Origin: Leuctra nigra
Taxonomy: Eukaryota > Arthropoda > Insecta > Plecoptera > Leuctridae
NCBI GenBank assembly: GCA_934045905.1
Contig: OW203762.1
Location: forward strand, 25,018,345 to 25,082,344
Length of the DNA: 64,000 nt
Direction of reading: 5' to 3'
How positions within the stretch are numbered: the first letter of the stretch is position 1; each line of letters begins with the position of its first letter. The translations under genes and the position numbers were made by a program. The notes under the pieces were generated by a model that was not told the DNA's origin, ran no database searches, and was given only the letters and a program-made list of their open reading frames with translations. Below, one piece after another: positions 1 to 10,967 of the stretch.

Positions 1-1
1 A

Positions 2-147
2 GGTCAATCTCGGGAAGAATTCACACTTTCCATGTTAGCCAAATTTCAAAAGAAACTGTCTGATGCTAAAGAGAAAGTGGAAGAAAATGAGGAGGCAGCT
101 GTGGAACCGGCTCCTGCCGTTGATGATAACATTGACGATGACACCTG
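2..147 (+). CDS. CWC27: CWC27, penultimate coding exon (partial)
   Basis: Spliceosome-associated CWC27 belongs to the cyclophilin family and works with CWC22 in the activated spliceosome. This exon reads 48 codons from base 2 plus two bases of a split Trp codon. It begins with a G-x-S-R-E-E segment, followed by a Lys/Glu-rich helix and an acidic stretch ending D-D-D-T-W, as in the C-terminal region of CWC27 proteins. It ends at a good donor (TG|GTGAGC, GT at 148-149), and the split codon is completed by base 772. The cyclophilin domain and earlier exons lie left of the window, and the true left edge of this exon cannot be seen. The identification rests on remembered family motifs, mainly those in the next exon. 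Confidence 0.8.
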
Positions 148-771
148 GTGAGCAAGCAAGATACTGTTGCTATTATTAATGATTTCTAACAAATTTTTAA
201 AGTTATCTAGAAATTAACGAAGCATGGGTGTCAGTGGTTCATTTGTAAAATAATAAGTGGGTGGACGCTCGGCGATGTCAGGGGAAACAAATTTGCTTAC
301 GAAAACAATGGTGGGTTTGGGGGGAGGAACCCCCCAATGTAACGCGGGTCTGGGGCGCACAGCCCCAGGAAAATTTTGAATTGCAGAACCAAATTTGGTG
401 CCTTTCTACGCGATTTGTACACAATTTTAAGCCAATTTTTACTTCTATGAGAAATAAGTGGGCAGATGGTGACCACCCTGAAAAAAGAGAGGGGATGCGT
501 CTGCCCCCAAATTAACCACTGATGGGTGTGTGTGTGTGTTTGTGTAAGTGCCCTGCTCTTTCATTGATGTTAATTAAAAATCAAGAGCTTAAAATTTGAT
601 ATGTTACAATAATATTTTCTTCCTGCAAAAACTCTATTTTATCAGAGACTATCCCTCATGCACTGTTTGCTATTCATGTTTGTTATTCATGCACTATAGG
701 TACCTATAGTAAATATTTTGAAACTCAGCAGTAACAAATTTGATCTGTGAAAATATGATTCCATTCTCCAG
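148..771 (+). other. Last intron of CWC27, with a dispersed GC-rich repeat
   Basis: GT-AG intron of 624 bp. Bases 277-430 match the core of a repeat seen again at 5448-5560 and 15525-15625: a G-run/C-run hairpin, a GCGGGTC..GGGGCGC block, then AAAATTTTGAATT. A short (GT)n tract follows at 529-541. No coding potential is seen. Confidence 0.75.
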
Positions 772-934
772 GTTGACTCACAAGTTACACTTCGAGACTC
801 AAGGTCCGACTCTCGCCAAAGATGCCAGCACAAAAACCGATGATTGGTTCGACATCACCGACCCACGTAATCCCATCAATAAGCGACGGAGAGAAGCAAA
901 CAAGCCGGGAAGTTCCAAACAAGAAAGGCGCTAA
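772..934 (+). CDS. CWC27: CWC27, last coding exon
   Basis: The acceptor is TTCTCCAG at 764-771. The exon completes Trp and runs 53 codons to TAA at 932-934. It carries the CWC27 C-terminal signature: a K-L-x-F-E-T segment, L-A-K-D-A-S-T-K, W-F-D-I-x-D-P-R-N-P-I-N-K-R-R-R-E, and a basic tail ending K-Q-E-R-R. Together with the preceding exon it gives about 102 C-terminal residues. The part conserved across eukaryotes binds the spliceosome rather than catalysing isomerisation. No frameshift or stop is seen, so the gene looks functional at this end. Confidence 0.9.
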
Positions 935-1760
935 GAACTTGGTAAATTTTATTTTAGATTCTTCTGCAGTTCATTGTTCTCAGTTTGACAAATCTTCCTT
1001 CACTTAAGATGGTCCAATACGTTCCTCCATAGACATTGTATAGCCTTCGGCTTGTTCCTCCCATGAGCATCCACAGGCTTTATGCCAAGAGGGGGCAAAT
1101 TGAAGCCAGGGCCCGCAGCACATACGCATATAGCTTTGGGATTTATTTTATTTTACTCGATTCGAATCATTTTGGACATTATAGTACCTAATCATGTTTT
1201 AGTTGTTCTTTTGATTTGTGCCATACTTTCCTACCTATGTAAAATTACATACGGATATGGCATTAAAACAGTAGCCCAAAAAATCAGAGATGACACAATG
1301 TCTCATTTTCCTGGTTAAAGGCCAAACAAATAACAATACATGGTGAATTTATGTTTTCATGGATTTTCTGCATTTTTCGGTCATTGTGGATGTCCGGGGA
1401 CCCCTTGCCACCCCTGTGGATGCCCCCCCCCCCTTATGGTTCCTCCACCAATTGCACTTGCAATTTCCTCATACTCATGATTAGGTGACCTACTGCGATG
1501 GGATTTCGTAAAATTCAGGCAACTCTGTCCTGGAAATACGATTGGAACAGAAAACACTGGGGGTTTTCCCTAGCACCCATTCGGCTCCGAGGTACCACTC
1601 GTGATGTTACTTTGAGGGCAAGATGTATTTTAGATTAAATATTTACTAAAATTGTTTAGTTCTGATATACCCATCAATCATCAATCATCATTATTATAAA
1701 TTAAATTTTTTCATGAAAATGAACCTACCTACCTAAAAACAATAATAGTAATAAAATGTA
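935..1760 (+). other. Probable CWC27 3'UTR
   Basis: No splice-linked coding follows the TAA. An AATAAA lies at 1750-1755 and is the first clear plus-strand poly(A) signal, giving a 3'UTR of about 830 bases. It includes the 78-codon ORF at 1082-1318 and a C-run near 1427-1435. The end is inferred from the signal only. Confidence 0.4.
1082..1318 (+). CDS. Unrecognised 78-aa two-helix membrane ORF in the CWC27 3'UTR
   Basis: ATG-initiated, 78 codons, with an in-frame TGA just upstream at 1064-1066, so it is not an extension of another exon. The product has a short basic Gly/Pro-rich start, two adjacent hydrophobic segments (about residues 15-35 and 37-55) and a hydrophilic tail. I do not recognise a family. 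It could be a second cistron on the CWC27 transcript, a remnant, or chance. AT-rich DNA often yields hydrophobic ORFs by chance, so this is weak. Confidence 0.2.
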   Translation: MPRGGKLKPGPAAHTHIALGFILFYSIRIILDIIVPNHVLVVLLICAILSYLCKITYGYGIKTVAQKIRDDTMSHFPG

Positions 1761-2509
1761 TTCAGAATTTCTCAAATTATTAATGATTACGGATTTTCGA
1801 GATAAATTACGTCTGAAAATGTATCAGATAGCCCATACAATTTACTATTTATTTATTTTTAAGTTAAAATATAGGTACCTACCTACATCTAGGTATAACA
1901 TCTAGGTAAAATACATTTTTTAAATATTTTTTAAAAATATGTAATTTAAAATAATTTTGCTGACTTCAATAAAATAATATGTTAATGAAATGTTTGAACA
2001 TCGTCTGAAATTTTCCCATCACTCAAATGAGAATTTATAATTGAATTCTTTATCTTTATTTGCATCTCAGGATAGGGGTTTCAATTATCTGTTGTTAAAT
2101 ATAAGGTGCAGTTGCTTAGTGGTTTTCTAGTATAATGCCATTGGTTGTTGCCAGGTCACTAGACCTAATTAACTAGAGATCATTGAATACTTGACCCATA
2201 ATGATTCATTAAGCAACCTATTAATAATTAATATAATATACCTTAGTGTAAAAAAATTGTTTATCTATTCCTATCATTATTAAATTACATACTATTGATC
2301 CTAGCAAGAAGAGGCAATTGCATAAAGACATGTAAAAAATACCTTGAAAATATTTTGGACTTGTTATTATAAAGACTGACTAAACGCTGTGTTCTTAAGC
2401 TCATTTAGTCAAACTGTTAGATGTCTGAAACAAGTCACACACAATTACAGCTGCGTAAAAAGTCAAAAGAAATTTGACATTTCAAAATTTGATAATCAAA
2501 GTAGATATT
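1761..2509. other. AT-rich intergenic DNA, nothing recognised
   Basis: Between the probable end of CWC27 and the end of the convergent DUF4781 gene. Very AT-rich with TAGGTACCTA-type motifs. No coding, RNA gene or clear repeat seen. Confidence 0.5.
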
Positions 2510-3487
2510 TTAAAACCATCTGGAAAAGAACACATTCAGAGCTGTGCCCACCTTCCTTGCTACCAGTTGTACTTTACTAGCAAGTGATTTGCAATATTTA
2601 CAGACTGATTTGAAACATTTACAGACAGATTCCCAAAAATGACGGACTGTTGACAGTCTGATCTTAAGCATTGTGCAAAAACCAGTAAGAATATTCCACC
2701 AGTGCTCCCTACCCTCGGCATCTCCTAGACTATTGCTCTGCCCATGTGCGTTCCGATCGTAAAGAGTATACGCTTCTCTTCCAACATACCAAGCTAAGCC
2801 CACCGCTCCAGCTGGTAAAAACACAGGCGTTAGAGGACACATATAGATTCCATCGAATAAGCCTTCCGTGTACGCAAAGACAGCCATGTTTCTTGCTATT
2901 GAAGCGACACCATCGATAATCGAAAGAGCTGTATTACAAGAACTATTCGAAGGTGTGTCACCAAAACCAAGAAGAAGAACACCGTTTTCGTCGGTACAGT
3001 AGACTCCGTCTTCCGGATAACTACAGAAGGTTGCAGGGAGTTCGTTGTTGGACAAATAATCCTTCCATCCGTCATAGATCCTGCCTTTTTCGTCGACGAA
3101 TACATGAGAGGATTTGTAATCCTTGGACGCGTTCCTGATTCGGAATACTGGTACTCCGGTGAAGACGGGATCATTACTACCTTCGACTGAAGACTTCATG
3201 AAAATGGCGATGACGGCGACGAAAGTGTCCGATGAGTTTGTCCAATTGCCTTTGGCGTCTTTGCAATCTCCACTTCGACGGATTTTAGTTACAAGCTTAG
3301 AGATGGTTTCAAGTTGTTCTGGTCGGTAACCAAATGGAGGTAAACCGAATAAAAACTCTCCGACAAATTTGCTTAATTCTTCATCATCTTCTTTTAAAAA
3401 CTTCCTCTCTATATTCTCTTCTATGTATTTCTCAAAAACATATTCTTGTTTCTTCCGCAATGGTTCTCTGCATGCCTCTTCAGCCAT
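2510..3487 (-). CDS. DUF4781-like protein, single coding exon
   Basis: 325 codons, ATG at 3487-3485 in good context (CAACAACATGG), TAA at 2512-2510. The upstream minus-strand sequence ends in a pyrimidine-rich acceptor (TTATCTTAG, exon from 3502), so a short 5'UTR part joins from upstream. The protein is soluble and charged at its N-terminus. It has a middle block with Y-D-G-W-K-D-Y-L and several Cys, then A-W-Y-V-G-R-x-A-Y-T-L-Y-D-R-x-A-H-G-Q-S near residues 238-257, and a basic C-terminus. These middle and GR...DR..HGQS blocks resemble what I recall of the arthropod DUF4781 family, whose function is unknown. No catalytic motif or clear signal peptide is seen. The reading frame is intact and a diverged paralogue lies upstream at 6311-6960. 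Confidence 0.7.
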   Translation of the reverse strand: MAEEACREPLRKKQEYVFEKYIEENIERKFLKEDDEELSKFVGEFLFGLPPFGYRPEQLETISKLVTKIRRSGDCKDAKGNWTNSSDTFVAVIAIFMKSSVEGSNDPVFTGVPVFRIRNASKDYKSSHVFVDEKGRIYDGWKDYLSNNELPATFCSYPEDGVYCTDENGVLLLGFGDTPSNSSCNTALSIIDGVASIARNMAVFAYTEGLFDGIYMCPLTPVFLPAGAVGLAWYVGREAYTLYDRNAHGQSNSLGDAEGREHWWNILTGFCTMLKIRLSTVRHFWESVCKCFKSVCKYCKSLASKVQLVARKVGTALNVFFSRWF

Positions 3488-3502
3488 GTTGTTGAATATT
3501 TC

Positions 3503-4971
3503 CTAAGATAAGACAAGAAATCCACAGTCAAAACACAGTCAAGAAGGAACTAGAAAAATACTAATAAGTAAATAGACTAATAAAAGACTAAACTAAAATG
3601 ACTTATTGTGTTTTCTTCCGATTTTAGCAATATTTTTCAACTTTTATAAAATCAGAAACCTATGATCATTTAGAAATTAGCATACTAAAAATATCAGAGA
3701 CGAGTGGCACTTTTTTCTGAAAAGTACAACAAAACATATGATATTGAATTAAATTTTTAGGGCATTTTCCTCGATTGTTTGGTCTTTGAGGAATTCCAGG
3801 GGGGGGGGGGGGGGAGCGCCCCCTTGGCTCTCCCCCTGTGCACACCCATTTTGGACATCATGTGTAGTGAAGTTGTTCTTCATGGTTTAATTGGAAATTA
3901 ACTAAAGTCATCAAATACAGATACCTATGTTGAAGTATTAACTCGACTGGTGTTGAATATGATTGGATTCTACTCATGGTTTGTGAGCTCGTCTCAAGAA
4001 TCAATGAAATGGACTTCTGGCCTTCTACTTTTGAGGTACAGAATGAACAGTACGTACAGTGAGATTCAGAAGAAAGTGGTCGTAGTGCCCCTGTGCCAGG
4101 CAGTGTGCACAGTGGCACATACCATTGTTATTTTCATATTTTGTAATGTTTTAAAAATTATAACAGTAATAGAGATTTTTTTCTTGGCGATTATTTTACA
4201 ATTAATTCCGTGTTTAACTCTTTTGAGTTCAAGGTCGTGTCAAACGATGTGTCATGATGGCTTTATAGTGAAGTGACCTTGAATTATGGGCAAACGCACA
4301 ATAAAAATAATTGAAGGAAATAGAAACGATCAAATTAAAAATAAATATTTGAAATTATATGGTAAAATAAAAGAAGCTACAAATTTTTGCTTCCATAATT
4401 TCGCAATTGTTTTAATCGTTACTCAAGAACAAAATAAACTAGTACCTAGGTTAATTTGTAAAAATTATCATATTTTGAAATCATACTGATTTAGGTATTA
4501 ATTACTCAGCAATGTCTCTTCGAGGCACATATCGGTGTTTCTACACAACACAGCAATTCATAATCATGCACGATAAAGGCATATAAAGGCCTTAAATATT
4601 AAATCCTTATTGAATGAATGATAAAGGTCTCAATTGTGCCTGAAATCCATGGACTGAAAATCAGAGCCAATACACAGAAAAACATTTCAATGCTCGCAAC
4701 AGATTAGCTTCTCATACATTTTGCTGACAGGTTTCTTGATTATATCAATTAACCAATTGCTACTCACTATTAATAAAGAATCCTGAATGAACTGCTCTCT
4801 TGATTGGTCTGCTGTGTTCTCAATCTCAACACATGTGTGTTGTAAGTTCGAAGCTCGAACGAGATGATAACAACTCTTGTAAAAACTACCTGCCCTGGCG
4901 TTAGAACCTATGAATAGTATTCCCATAGAAAGATCTGTTCTGAACAAAGAAGACATTCTTACCAAGCCGAG
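3503..4971 (-). other. Intron of the DUF4781-like gene (5'UTR intron)
   Basis: The minus-strand donor GTAAGA begins at about 4971 and the acceptor AG is at 3504-3503. The intron contains a poly-G tract (3799-3818) in a GC-rich block, plus one end of the GAGGTAGAAGG repeat family near 4005-4045. ORFs inside it look like chance. Confidence 0.55.
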
Positions 4972-5045
4972 GGATCACGACGAGGCTGCGAGCTGCGACT
5001 GCGAGGCAGGTGTCCTGGTCTGGTTTGTTTAGTCTAGTCTCAAGT
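4972..5045 (-). other. Probable 5'UTR exon of the DUF4781-like gene
   Basis: On the minus strand a GC-richer stretch with repeated CAGTCGCAGCTCGCAG-like text ends at a consensus donor (CTTG|GTAAGA). It is the only good donor found upstream of the coding exon's acceptor. The transcription start is not determined and the right edge is approximate. Confidence 0.4.
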
Positions 5046-6310
5046 CAATAGTGAGGGGCTGTAAACCGCCAGCGACGGATGTAAATGATGAGTGACTGCT
5101 AATGATTCGTTATCAACTTGTAAAATATCTTATCGTGGTATACGTCTATCTTGCTGTTGAGAGGAGGCTATGGAGCAGGAGCCATCCTCGCCAACCAACC
5201 CACCAACACCAAGCACAACATCCAAAGAGAATTATCAAGCGTCCACCGCTGACAATAGAGCAATCAAGCGTCCACCGCTGACAATAGAGCACGCCAGGGT
5301 TGCCAGAGGTTTGAGCGCTGATGTCGCAGCGGCAGGCAGTGAAGTCGCCCAAAAGTCGCCCAAAGTTGAAATGTAGTAATATGTACTAAAATTTTTGTAA
5401 AGTCGCCCAAATACGAAATATCGTGGAAAACACTCTGCTCAAGGCAACAATGGGGGGCTGGGGGGAGGGCCCCCCAGCAACACGCGGGTCCGGGCCGCGT
5501 AGGCCCGGGAAAATTTTGAATTTTCAGGAATGAAATAGAGCCATTTCTATGCGTTTTGGACTAGAAATTTCGGCGATTTCGATCACCTAAAATTGCTAGT
5601 TCACAATTATGAAAATTAAGTTTCAATGTATTAGTTCCCATATATTTTCTCAAAAATTTGCATTATGGAAGGATATTGCGAAGTCGCCCAAATTGCACGC
5701 ACGTGATTGACCATCAAGGTCATGACCACTCATTCAGCGTATTAGCATAGACATTTATACTCACTGAGTGAGTATAAATGTCTATGGTATTAGCAACTAT
5801 ATTACAACCTTCAAATTATTTCAACAAATACTACAGGAAAGTTTTAAACTGTCTTTGAAAAACTGAGTTTCATGGAAAAGTTCAGTGAAATCAGGATGAT
5901 AAGGAAAAAATTATGTAGTACTCAATCCGGCGAGTAGGAAGGGGGGATGGGGGGGGGGATTATCCACGACCACCCCAGAATCACTTAAAAATTGTTTCAA
6001 TTCTAAAAAAACGCCCTGCGGGACAAAAATAGGGAGTTATATGGTGTAATTTGACTGAAGTTTGGCATCCCAGAATCGATTTTATAGAATGTTTATATAT
6101 AAGTATTCGATAAAATGCCTTGCGGGGCAAGAATTGGAGGATTTTTGCTTCAGTTTGTGCATTTTAAAACCCCAGATCACTATAAAACTGGTTTAAATTC
6201 TAAAAAACGTCCTGCGGGTCTAGAACTGACCCCCCCTTCCGGGTGTCGCAATCCCCCCCATGATGGAAGTAGTTACGCGCACGCGCCTGTCAATCACTGA
6301 CAATGTATTA
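5046..6310. other. Intergenic region with GC-rich repeat element and palindrome
   Basis: 5448-5560 repeats the GC-rich core seen at 277-430 and 15525-15625. Around 6010, 6115 and 6210 there are three spaced copies of a CCCTGCGGG-like motif preceded by an A-run, paralleling the GCCGCGCAGCG copies in the hAT-like element at 15385-16176, so this is probably a diverged relative. A G-rich tract lies at 5941-5960. The short ORF at 5170-5376 contains an imperfect 30-bp duplication and is not convincing. Confidence 0.5.
5746..5786. repeat. 41-bp palindrome
   Basis: Two perfect 19-base arms (starting CATAGACATTTATACTCAC) surround a 3-base centre. It could extrude as a hairpin. No terminator-like role is expected in a eukaryote; it is probably a remnant of a foldback element. 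Confidence 0.85.
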
Positions 6311-6960
6311 TTAATTATGTGTCCTGGTATAGCTATTAGCTTCTATAATTTGTTTTACATATTGGACGACATGGGTGATGATCACGCGTATACGAGGGTG
6401 ATTATTGACGAACCAGAAATGATTTGATGCATTTTTGTTCTGTTCTCTACTTCTTCCGATCGTAACGAGTAGGTATACTCTTCTCCTAACATACCAAGCC
6501 CATCCCACTCCTTCGGCTACTAATGACCATCTCATCGAAAAAGGTGGAAGATATTTACAAATTGCAATAGGTATAGTACTACATGTTTCAAGAACCAAAG
6601 ATGCAAACATGATTTTTGGATACAAGGCGCCGGGACATTAAAAAGTGTGAGTGCATCAATGAACGAATGAACTTTAGCGTAAAACTTTTCGAATGTGTGT
6701 CCCCGTAACCAAAAAGAAGATTGCCGTTTTCATTTGGGCGTTGGATACCCCATTCCCCACACAACTCAAAATAATGTAAAAAAAAATCATAAAAATCTCC
6801 AAAAAACTAAGTCTTTTTGTGCGTATTATATTCCATTTTTCTATGGAATGGATGGTGAACTGTTGTTGAGAATGACGAATAACAGTACTGGTGGGAACCA
6901 AGGTCTTTATAAAAGTGGTTATTTACCAACCTATGGGTGGGAACGATTTTTGTATATGTA
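6311..6960 (-). pseudogene. Decayed paralogue of the DUF4781-like gene
   Basis: Minus-strand pieces match the intact protein at 2510-3487 in the same order. One carries N-E-N-G-N-L-L-F-G-Y-G-D-T-H-S-K-S, against E-N-G-V-L-L-L-G-F-G-D-T-P-S-N-S-S in the intact gene. The next carries a P-P-F-x-x-x-W-S-L-V-A-E-G-V-G-W-A-W-Y-V segment, matching the P-V-F-L-P-A-G-A-V-G-L-A-W-Y-V block. Frame changes, stops and gaps separate the pieces, and the N-terminal third was not found. It is a broken duplicate in the same orientation as the intact copy. Confidence 0.75.
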
Positions 6961-7015
6961 ATTTTAGATTTGAAATTGGATGTTACGAGAAGTCTTCATC
7001 ATCTTCATCACTGCT

Positions 7016-7067
7016 ATATGTGAAATATACCAGATAGCGAATTCGCTATCTGGTATATTTCACATAT
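7016..7067. repeat. 52-bp perfect palindrome
   Basis: Two 26-base arms with no spacer, centred on GAATTC at 7041/7042. Arms begin ATATGTGAAATATACC. No mismatch is seen over the full length. Confidence 0.9.
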
Positions 7068-8226
7068 GAATTAGCAGCTATGTCAACTCATTTCAGTTTT
7101 TCGTTTCTACTCTAATTTATTATTTCCGAAATAATGTTTATGGTTACCTGAAAGTCAGGGAGTGCTAAACGCTTTGGCTCTCTACATGCTCGGTGAAAGC
7201 AATTTTTCTTTCTCTGGAGATATTATTATTATTATTTATTTATCAACAACAGAATACAGGATTCCACATGTGTGATATGATACATTTTTGGACATCACAG
7301 AACAGTCACAAACATAGAACATAAAACATATAAATAAAACATAGAATCATGGAACATAAAAAAACATAATACAATAATAGGTAGGGGGGGGGGGGGGTAG
7401 GTCATAAATCTTAGACAGTATTGGTAGGTAATTGGTTGGTTTACAGACAGGTATGATAAAACAAAATATAATTTACAAATTATGGCTGACCAAAGTCAAG
7501 TGATGACTGAGGTATTTGACAATATATGCGCGGCAAATGGAATTAACTTTCAATAACTTTCAATAATTATAGACTTTGTAGGCAAATAGGGAGATATAAA
7601 GTGAGAAAAGTTGTTACGGTAACACGGTAACATAGCAACATGTACAGCTATACGCTCAATAGTTCTTATACCGAGGAACTCAGTAGTTCCTACATGAGTG
7701 TCTCTTTGAGAGCATGTTTACTTGATAAGTCTTTTCCTAGTGGATCTTATAATTAGTCTTTCAACACAAACAAGAAGTGATGTCTTGTGAGTGATTGAGC
7801 GAGCATCCATTTGGCTGATAAATCTTTCTGCTGAAAAATATTTCAAGAACTTTGCAAGATCTGTATTATATTTTTTTCAAAAGGATTTGACTCAAGATGC
7901 AAGATCTTGTCAAAATTAACAAGATCTAGTCGAGAACAAAGAGTTGTATTCATTAGAAAAATGAATGCTAAAGATATTTTGTTCATCTCGCTCATTACAC
8001 AATCGAGCTGCTGGTGAAAATAGTCACAATAAGTGCTTACATGAAGAAAGTATTTTAGCTGAAATACATGGAGTATCGAATGTCATGGCTCTCGACGCGA
8101 CTTTCAACAACAGAAGAAAGATATTTTAAAGTTAAACACATGTTTGGTTTCTTATAACAAAATCGTATTTTTAATTCTAAAGTTCGATTCGATCTTTACA
8201 AATAGATTTATGACATGTATGTATAA
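7068..8226. other. Intergenic AT-rich DNA with a possible retroelement end
   Basis: 7210-7400 looks like the minus-strand 3' end of a non-LTR element (TTATTATTATTATTTATTTATC start, then repeated AACATA-type text), with a poly-G tract at 7386-7397. The remainder shows nothing recognisable. Confidence 0.35.
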
Positions 8227-9560
8227 TCCCCATAAAAAACACTCCGTGTAAAAATACCCGCCAAGTCTCTTCAACTATAAAAAATAGAAGAAATCTAAAA
8301 ATTCAACACTGAAAAGAAGTGATATCAAAAAATGAGCCAAGTCAAAACTTAATTTTAAAAACCAAAATATACTTGGCGCATCGTGTATATAAATAGTATA
8401 GAAGCATATGCCAAAAATTAAATGTACCTAAATATATATAATATACCTATAATGCCCTTAAAAACGATGTGCCAAGTATATTTTGGTTTTTAAAATTAAG
8501 TTTTGACTTGGCTCATTTTTTGATATCACTTCTTTTCAGTGTTGAATTTTTAGATTTCTTCTATTTTTTTATAGTTGAAGAGACTTGGCGGGTATTTTTA
8601 CACGGAGTGTTTTTTATGGGGATATCACTAATTTTTTTAGTTTATTTACACAACTTGTAACACACATCGGAGCAACAATGACCAATTACTTTTAAAAAAT
8701 ACGCCATTTCCGAATTGGTTAATACGAAAAATTGTGTTTGGTGCTCAATATACCTAAGCTTAAAGTGATATTCCATGAAGAATTGCGCAAGCTTCGTTAC
8801 AATCAGTCCAGCCGTTTTCGAGATATGGTATCACTTCCGGTTTTCAAAATGGCGACTAAAATTACTGCCACATAGAATTTATTTCTATAAATGTTATGTA
8901 TCATTATAAGCCTTCTGAATATGTAGTTATTGTAGTAAGAGGTCATTTAAATCTAGTTCTTCATTTTCATGACGTCATTTCCGGTTTCGGTAATAGTACA
9001 TCTCTACTTTAACTATTGATATTCCATATAGATGACCGTCTGAATCATTTGGCGCTGGTTTAATTCCTAACGGTCTAGCTGTTTTCGAGATAATACGTCA
9101 CTTCCGGTTTCAAAATGGCGGCTTCCTGTTGGTTTTATAAAAAGGCACCTCAGACGCCAAAAGTGCACATGTGGTGAAAATTTCAGATCGATCGGCTCAG
9201 CCGTTTAGGCTGTGGCGGTGATTGCGGTGTTTCCTGATATCATCATCATCATCATCAGATCAAGATAGGTTTTAAAAGGGGTGTAATTTCACGTTTTTCA
9301 CGGCCCTCTAGATCGCAAACGGCATAACATATTGTTCCCTAATTTGGTATATGTAGTGGGGTGGGCCATAGCTCGAAATTAAGATATATCGCAACAATGT
9401 GAGATTTTCTAATTTTAAGATCCAGTAGGCCGAAAATGCCGTGTTGTTGCTTACAGTAAAAGTGGTTGGTCTGCTCCTCAGTTTATTATGCATATACGGT
9501 ATGTTGAGTGAGTGTGAGTGTACGGTACGACTTGGCTGGGTGGAGCGACCGCTCCACTGG
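8227..9560 (+). mobile_element. Composite foldback/CRE-array element, copy A (Helentron-like)
   Basis: The 5' end is a foldback: arms of about 155 bp (8227-8385 and 8464-8623) around an 80-bp loop, starting CCCCATAAAAAACACTCCG. Then comes a degenerate array with ACTTCCGG and AAAATGGCG motifs (8800-9130), an (ATC)n tract at 9239-9257, and a conserved tail ending in hairpin GTGGAGCGACCGCTCCAC and CTGG. A subterminal motif GACTTGGCTGG near the 3' end is inverted near the 5' end (CGCCAAGTC). No transposase is present, so it is non-autonomous. The class assignment is an inference from structure. Confidence 0.7.
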
Positions 9561-10932
9561 ATATATTTCCGACGTATCCTATGGATATGAATATTGATAA
9601 AAGTTGTATATTAGGTATATATATTAGAATTGTTTCATGATTGTTATGGATGAAATTGTTGGAACCGAATGCACAGAGAGGGTTTAAACATTACTTTGTT
9701 GATGCCAGCATTAAGTCAATTGAATTCTTTGATCAATTAATAATTATATATGATTCTATTTATTCTATAATTATAGTTTAATTGAGAAGACAATTACAGA
9801 TATGATAAGAAAACTATAAATATAAAATTGAAAGTGCATGAGATCAATCATTATCTGCATAAGTTCTTTTATCTGCTAGATTAATATCTTTGTTTTATAT
9901 GTTTCAGAGAGTTGATCAAAATTATTCTCCATTTAACTTCTGTCTATACCCTTCTTAATTAATTGTATAAAATTAAAACCAGGTATAATTGCCTCATTGC
10001 TTCTACGTAATAGTCAAAGCGTTTTCTCTTTACCTCTGATACATTGACGTTGTTATAGGGTATGACTAGGTATGACTAGCGAGCATGATGTTAAGCGTGG
10101 CTAGATATTGTGACTCAAGGTACTTATCCCTTATTATACCTTGGTTGGGTATGACTAGCAAGAGATACAGTTATGTATGACAAAAGGTCTTATCAACTAC
10201 TTGTAAAGTAGATTTGAGCTAATCACCTCTGATTCAACTGTTACTGTACAGCTCATGTCATGATTGTAGTCACTGTTAGCATAGACGCCGACATTGTCCA
10301 AAGGGTCTTTTACACCTGGATTTATGACCAGGTGATCATCCATCAGTTATGTTCAGAATCTAGACACTAGAATTGTCTAGATAAGTATCTTGTGTCTGTA
10401 TCACGATACATTTTCTCCAATTAATCTCTATTCTAGATTCTTTTTCAGGAAAAGAAGTTTTTCTATATTATATTTGATCACTTTTTTGGTGGTATTATTT
10501 TTATTGTGGGATGTTTAGTTTTCAAGGAATTAATTTACAAAATTTGATACAATTCTTACAATTTTAAATCAGAAAAATTGACAAGGTAGGTAACACATTG
10601 TTTGGAACTTAGAAATTACACCACAATCCTGATTATTTCTCCTGACAAGCCGTTTTCCCCGCCAAACTATCCCATGCCAATTGAAATTGATTTTTGTGAA
10701 TGAAAATGTTAAATTTTTCGAGTGTAGTATGTTTATCATTATTATTTGTATAGATAGTATTTGATATTGATATTATTTGTAGAAGAAGAAGAATGAAGAA
10801 TGTGCAAGAAGAATGTGGCTTGATGGCATTGGGGAAGCCTTGGAGAAAAGAAATCTTCTCGAACAAGATTGCCATAACCGGGAGGTGTGGCGTGCGGGAT
10901 GCGGAAAACGGCCCGACCTGTAGAGAATCCGC

Positions 10933-10967
<35 letters not shown>

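Noticed and set aside
3950..4276. 108-codon hydrophobic ORF
   Set aside because: It has no ATG at the start, overlaps an end of the GAGGTAGAAGG repeat, and its hydrophobicity follows from T-rich sequence.
4687..4965. 92-codon minus-strand ORF
   Set aside because: Its start overlaps the GTAAGA donor of the DUF4781-like gene, so it lies in that gene's intron.
5170..5376. 68-codon ORF starting with a Ser/Pro/Thr-rich segment
   Set aside because: Includes a 30-bp local duplication and runs into repeat-like text; no donor or conserved feature convinced me that it is a first exon.
8469..8660. Hydrophobic ORFs over foldback arms (also 20619-20804, 42108-42335)
   Set aside because: They are translations of inverted-repeat arms and tails of the composite element, without coding signatures.
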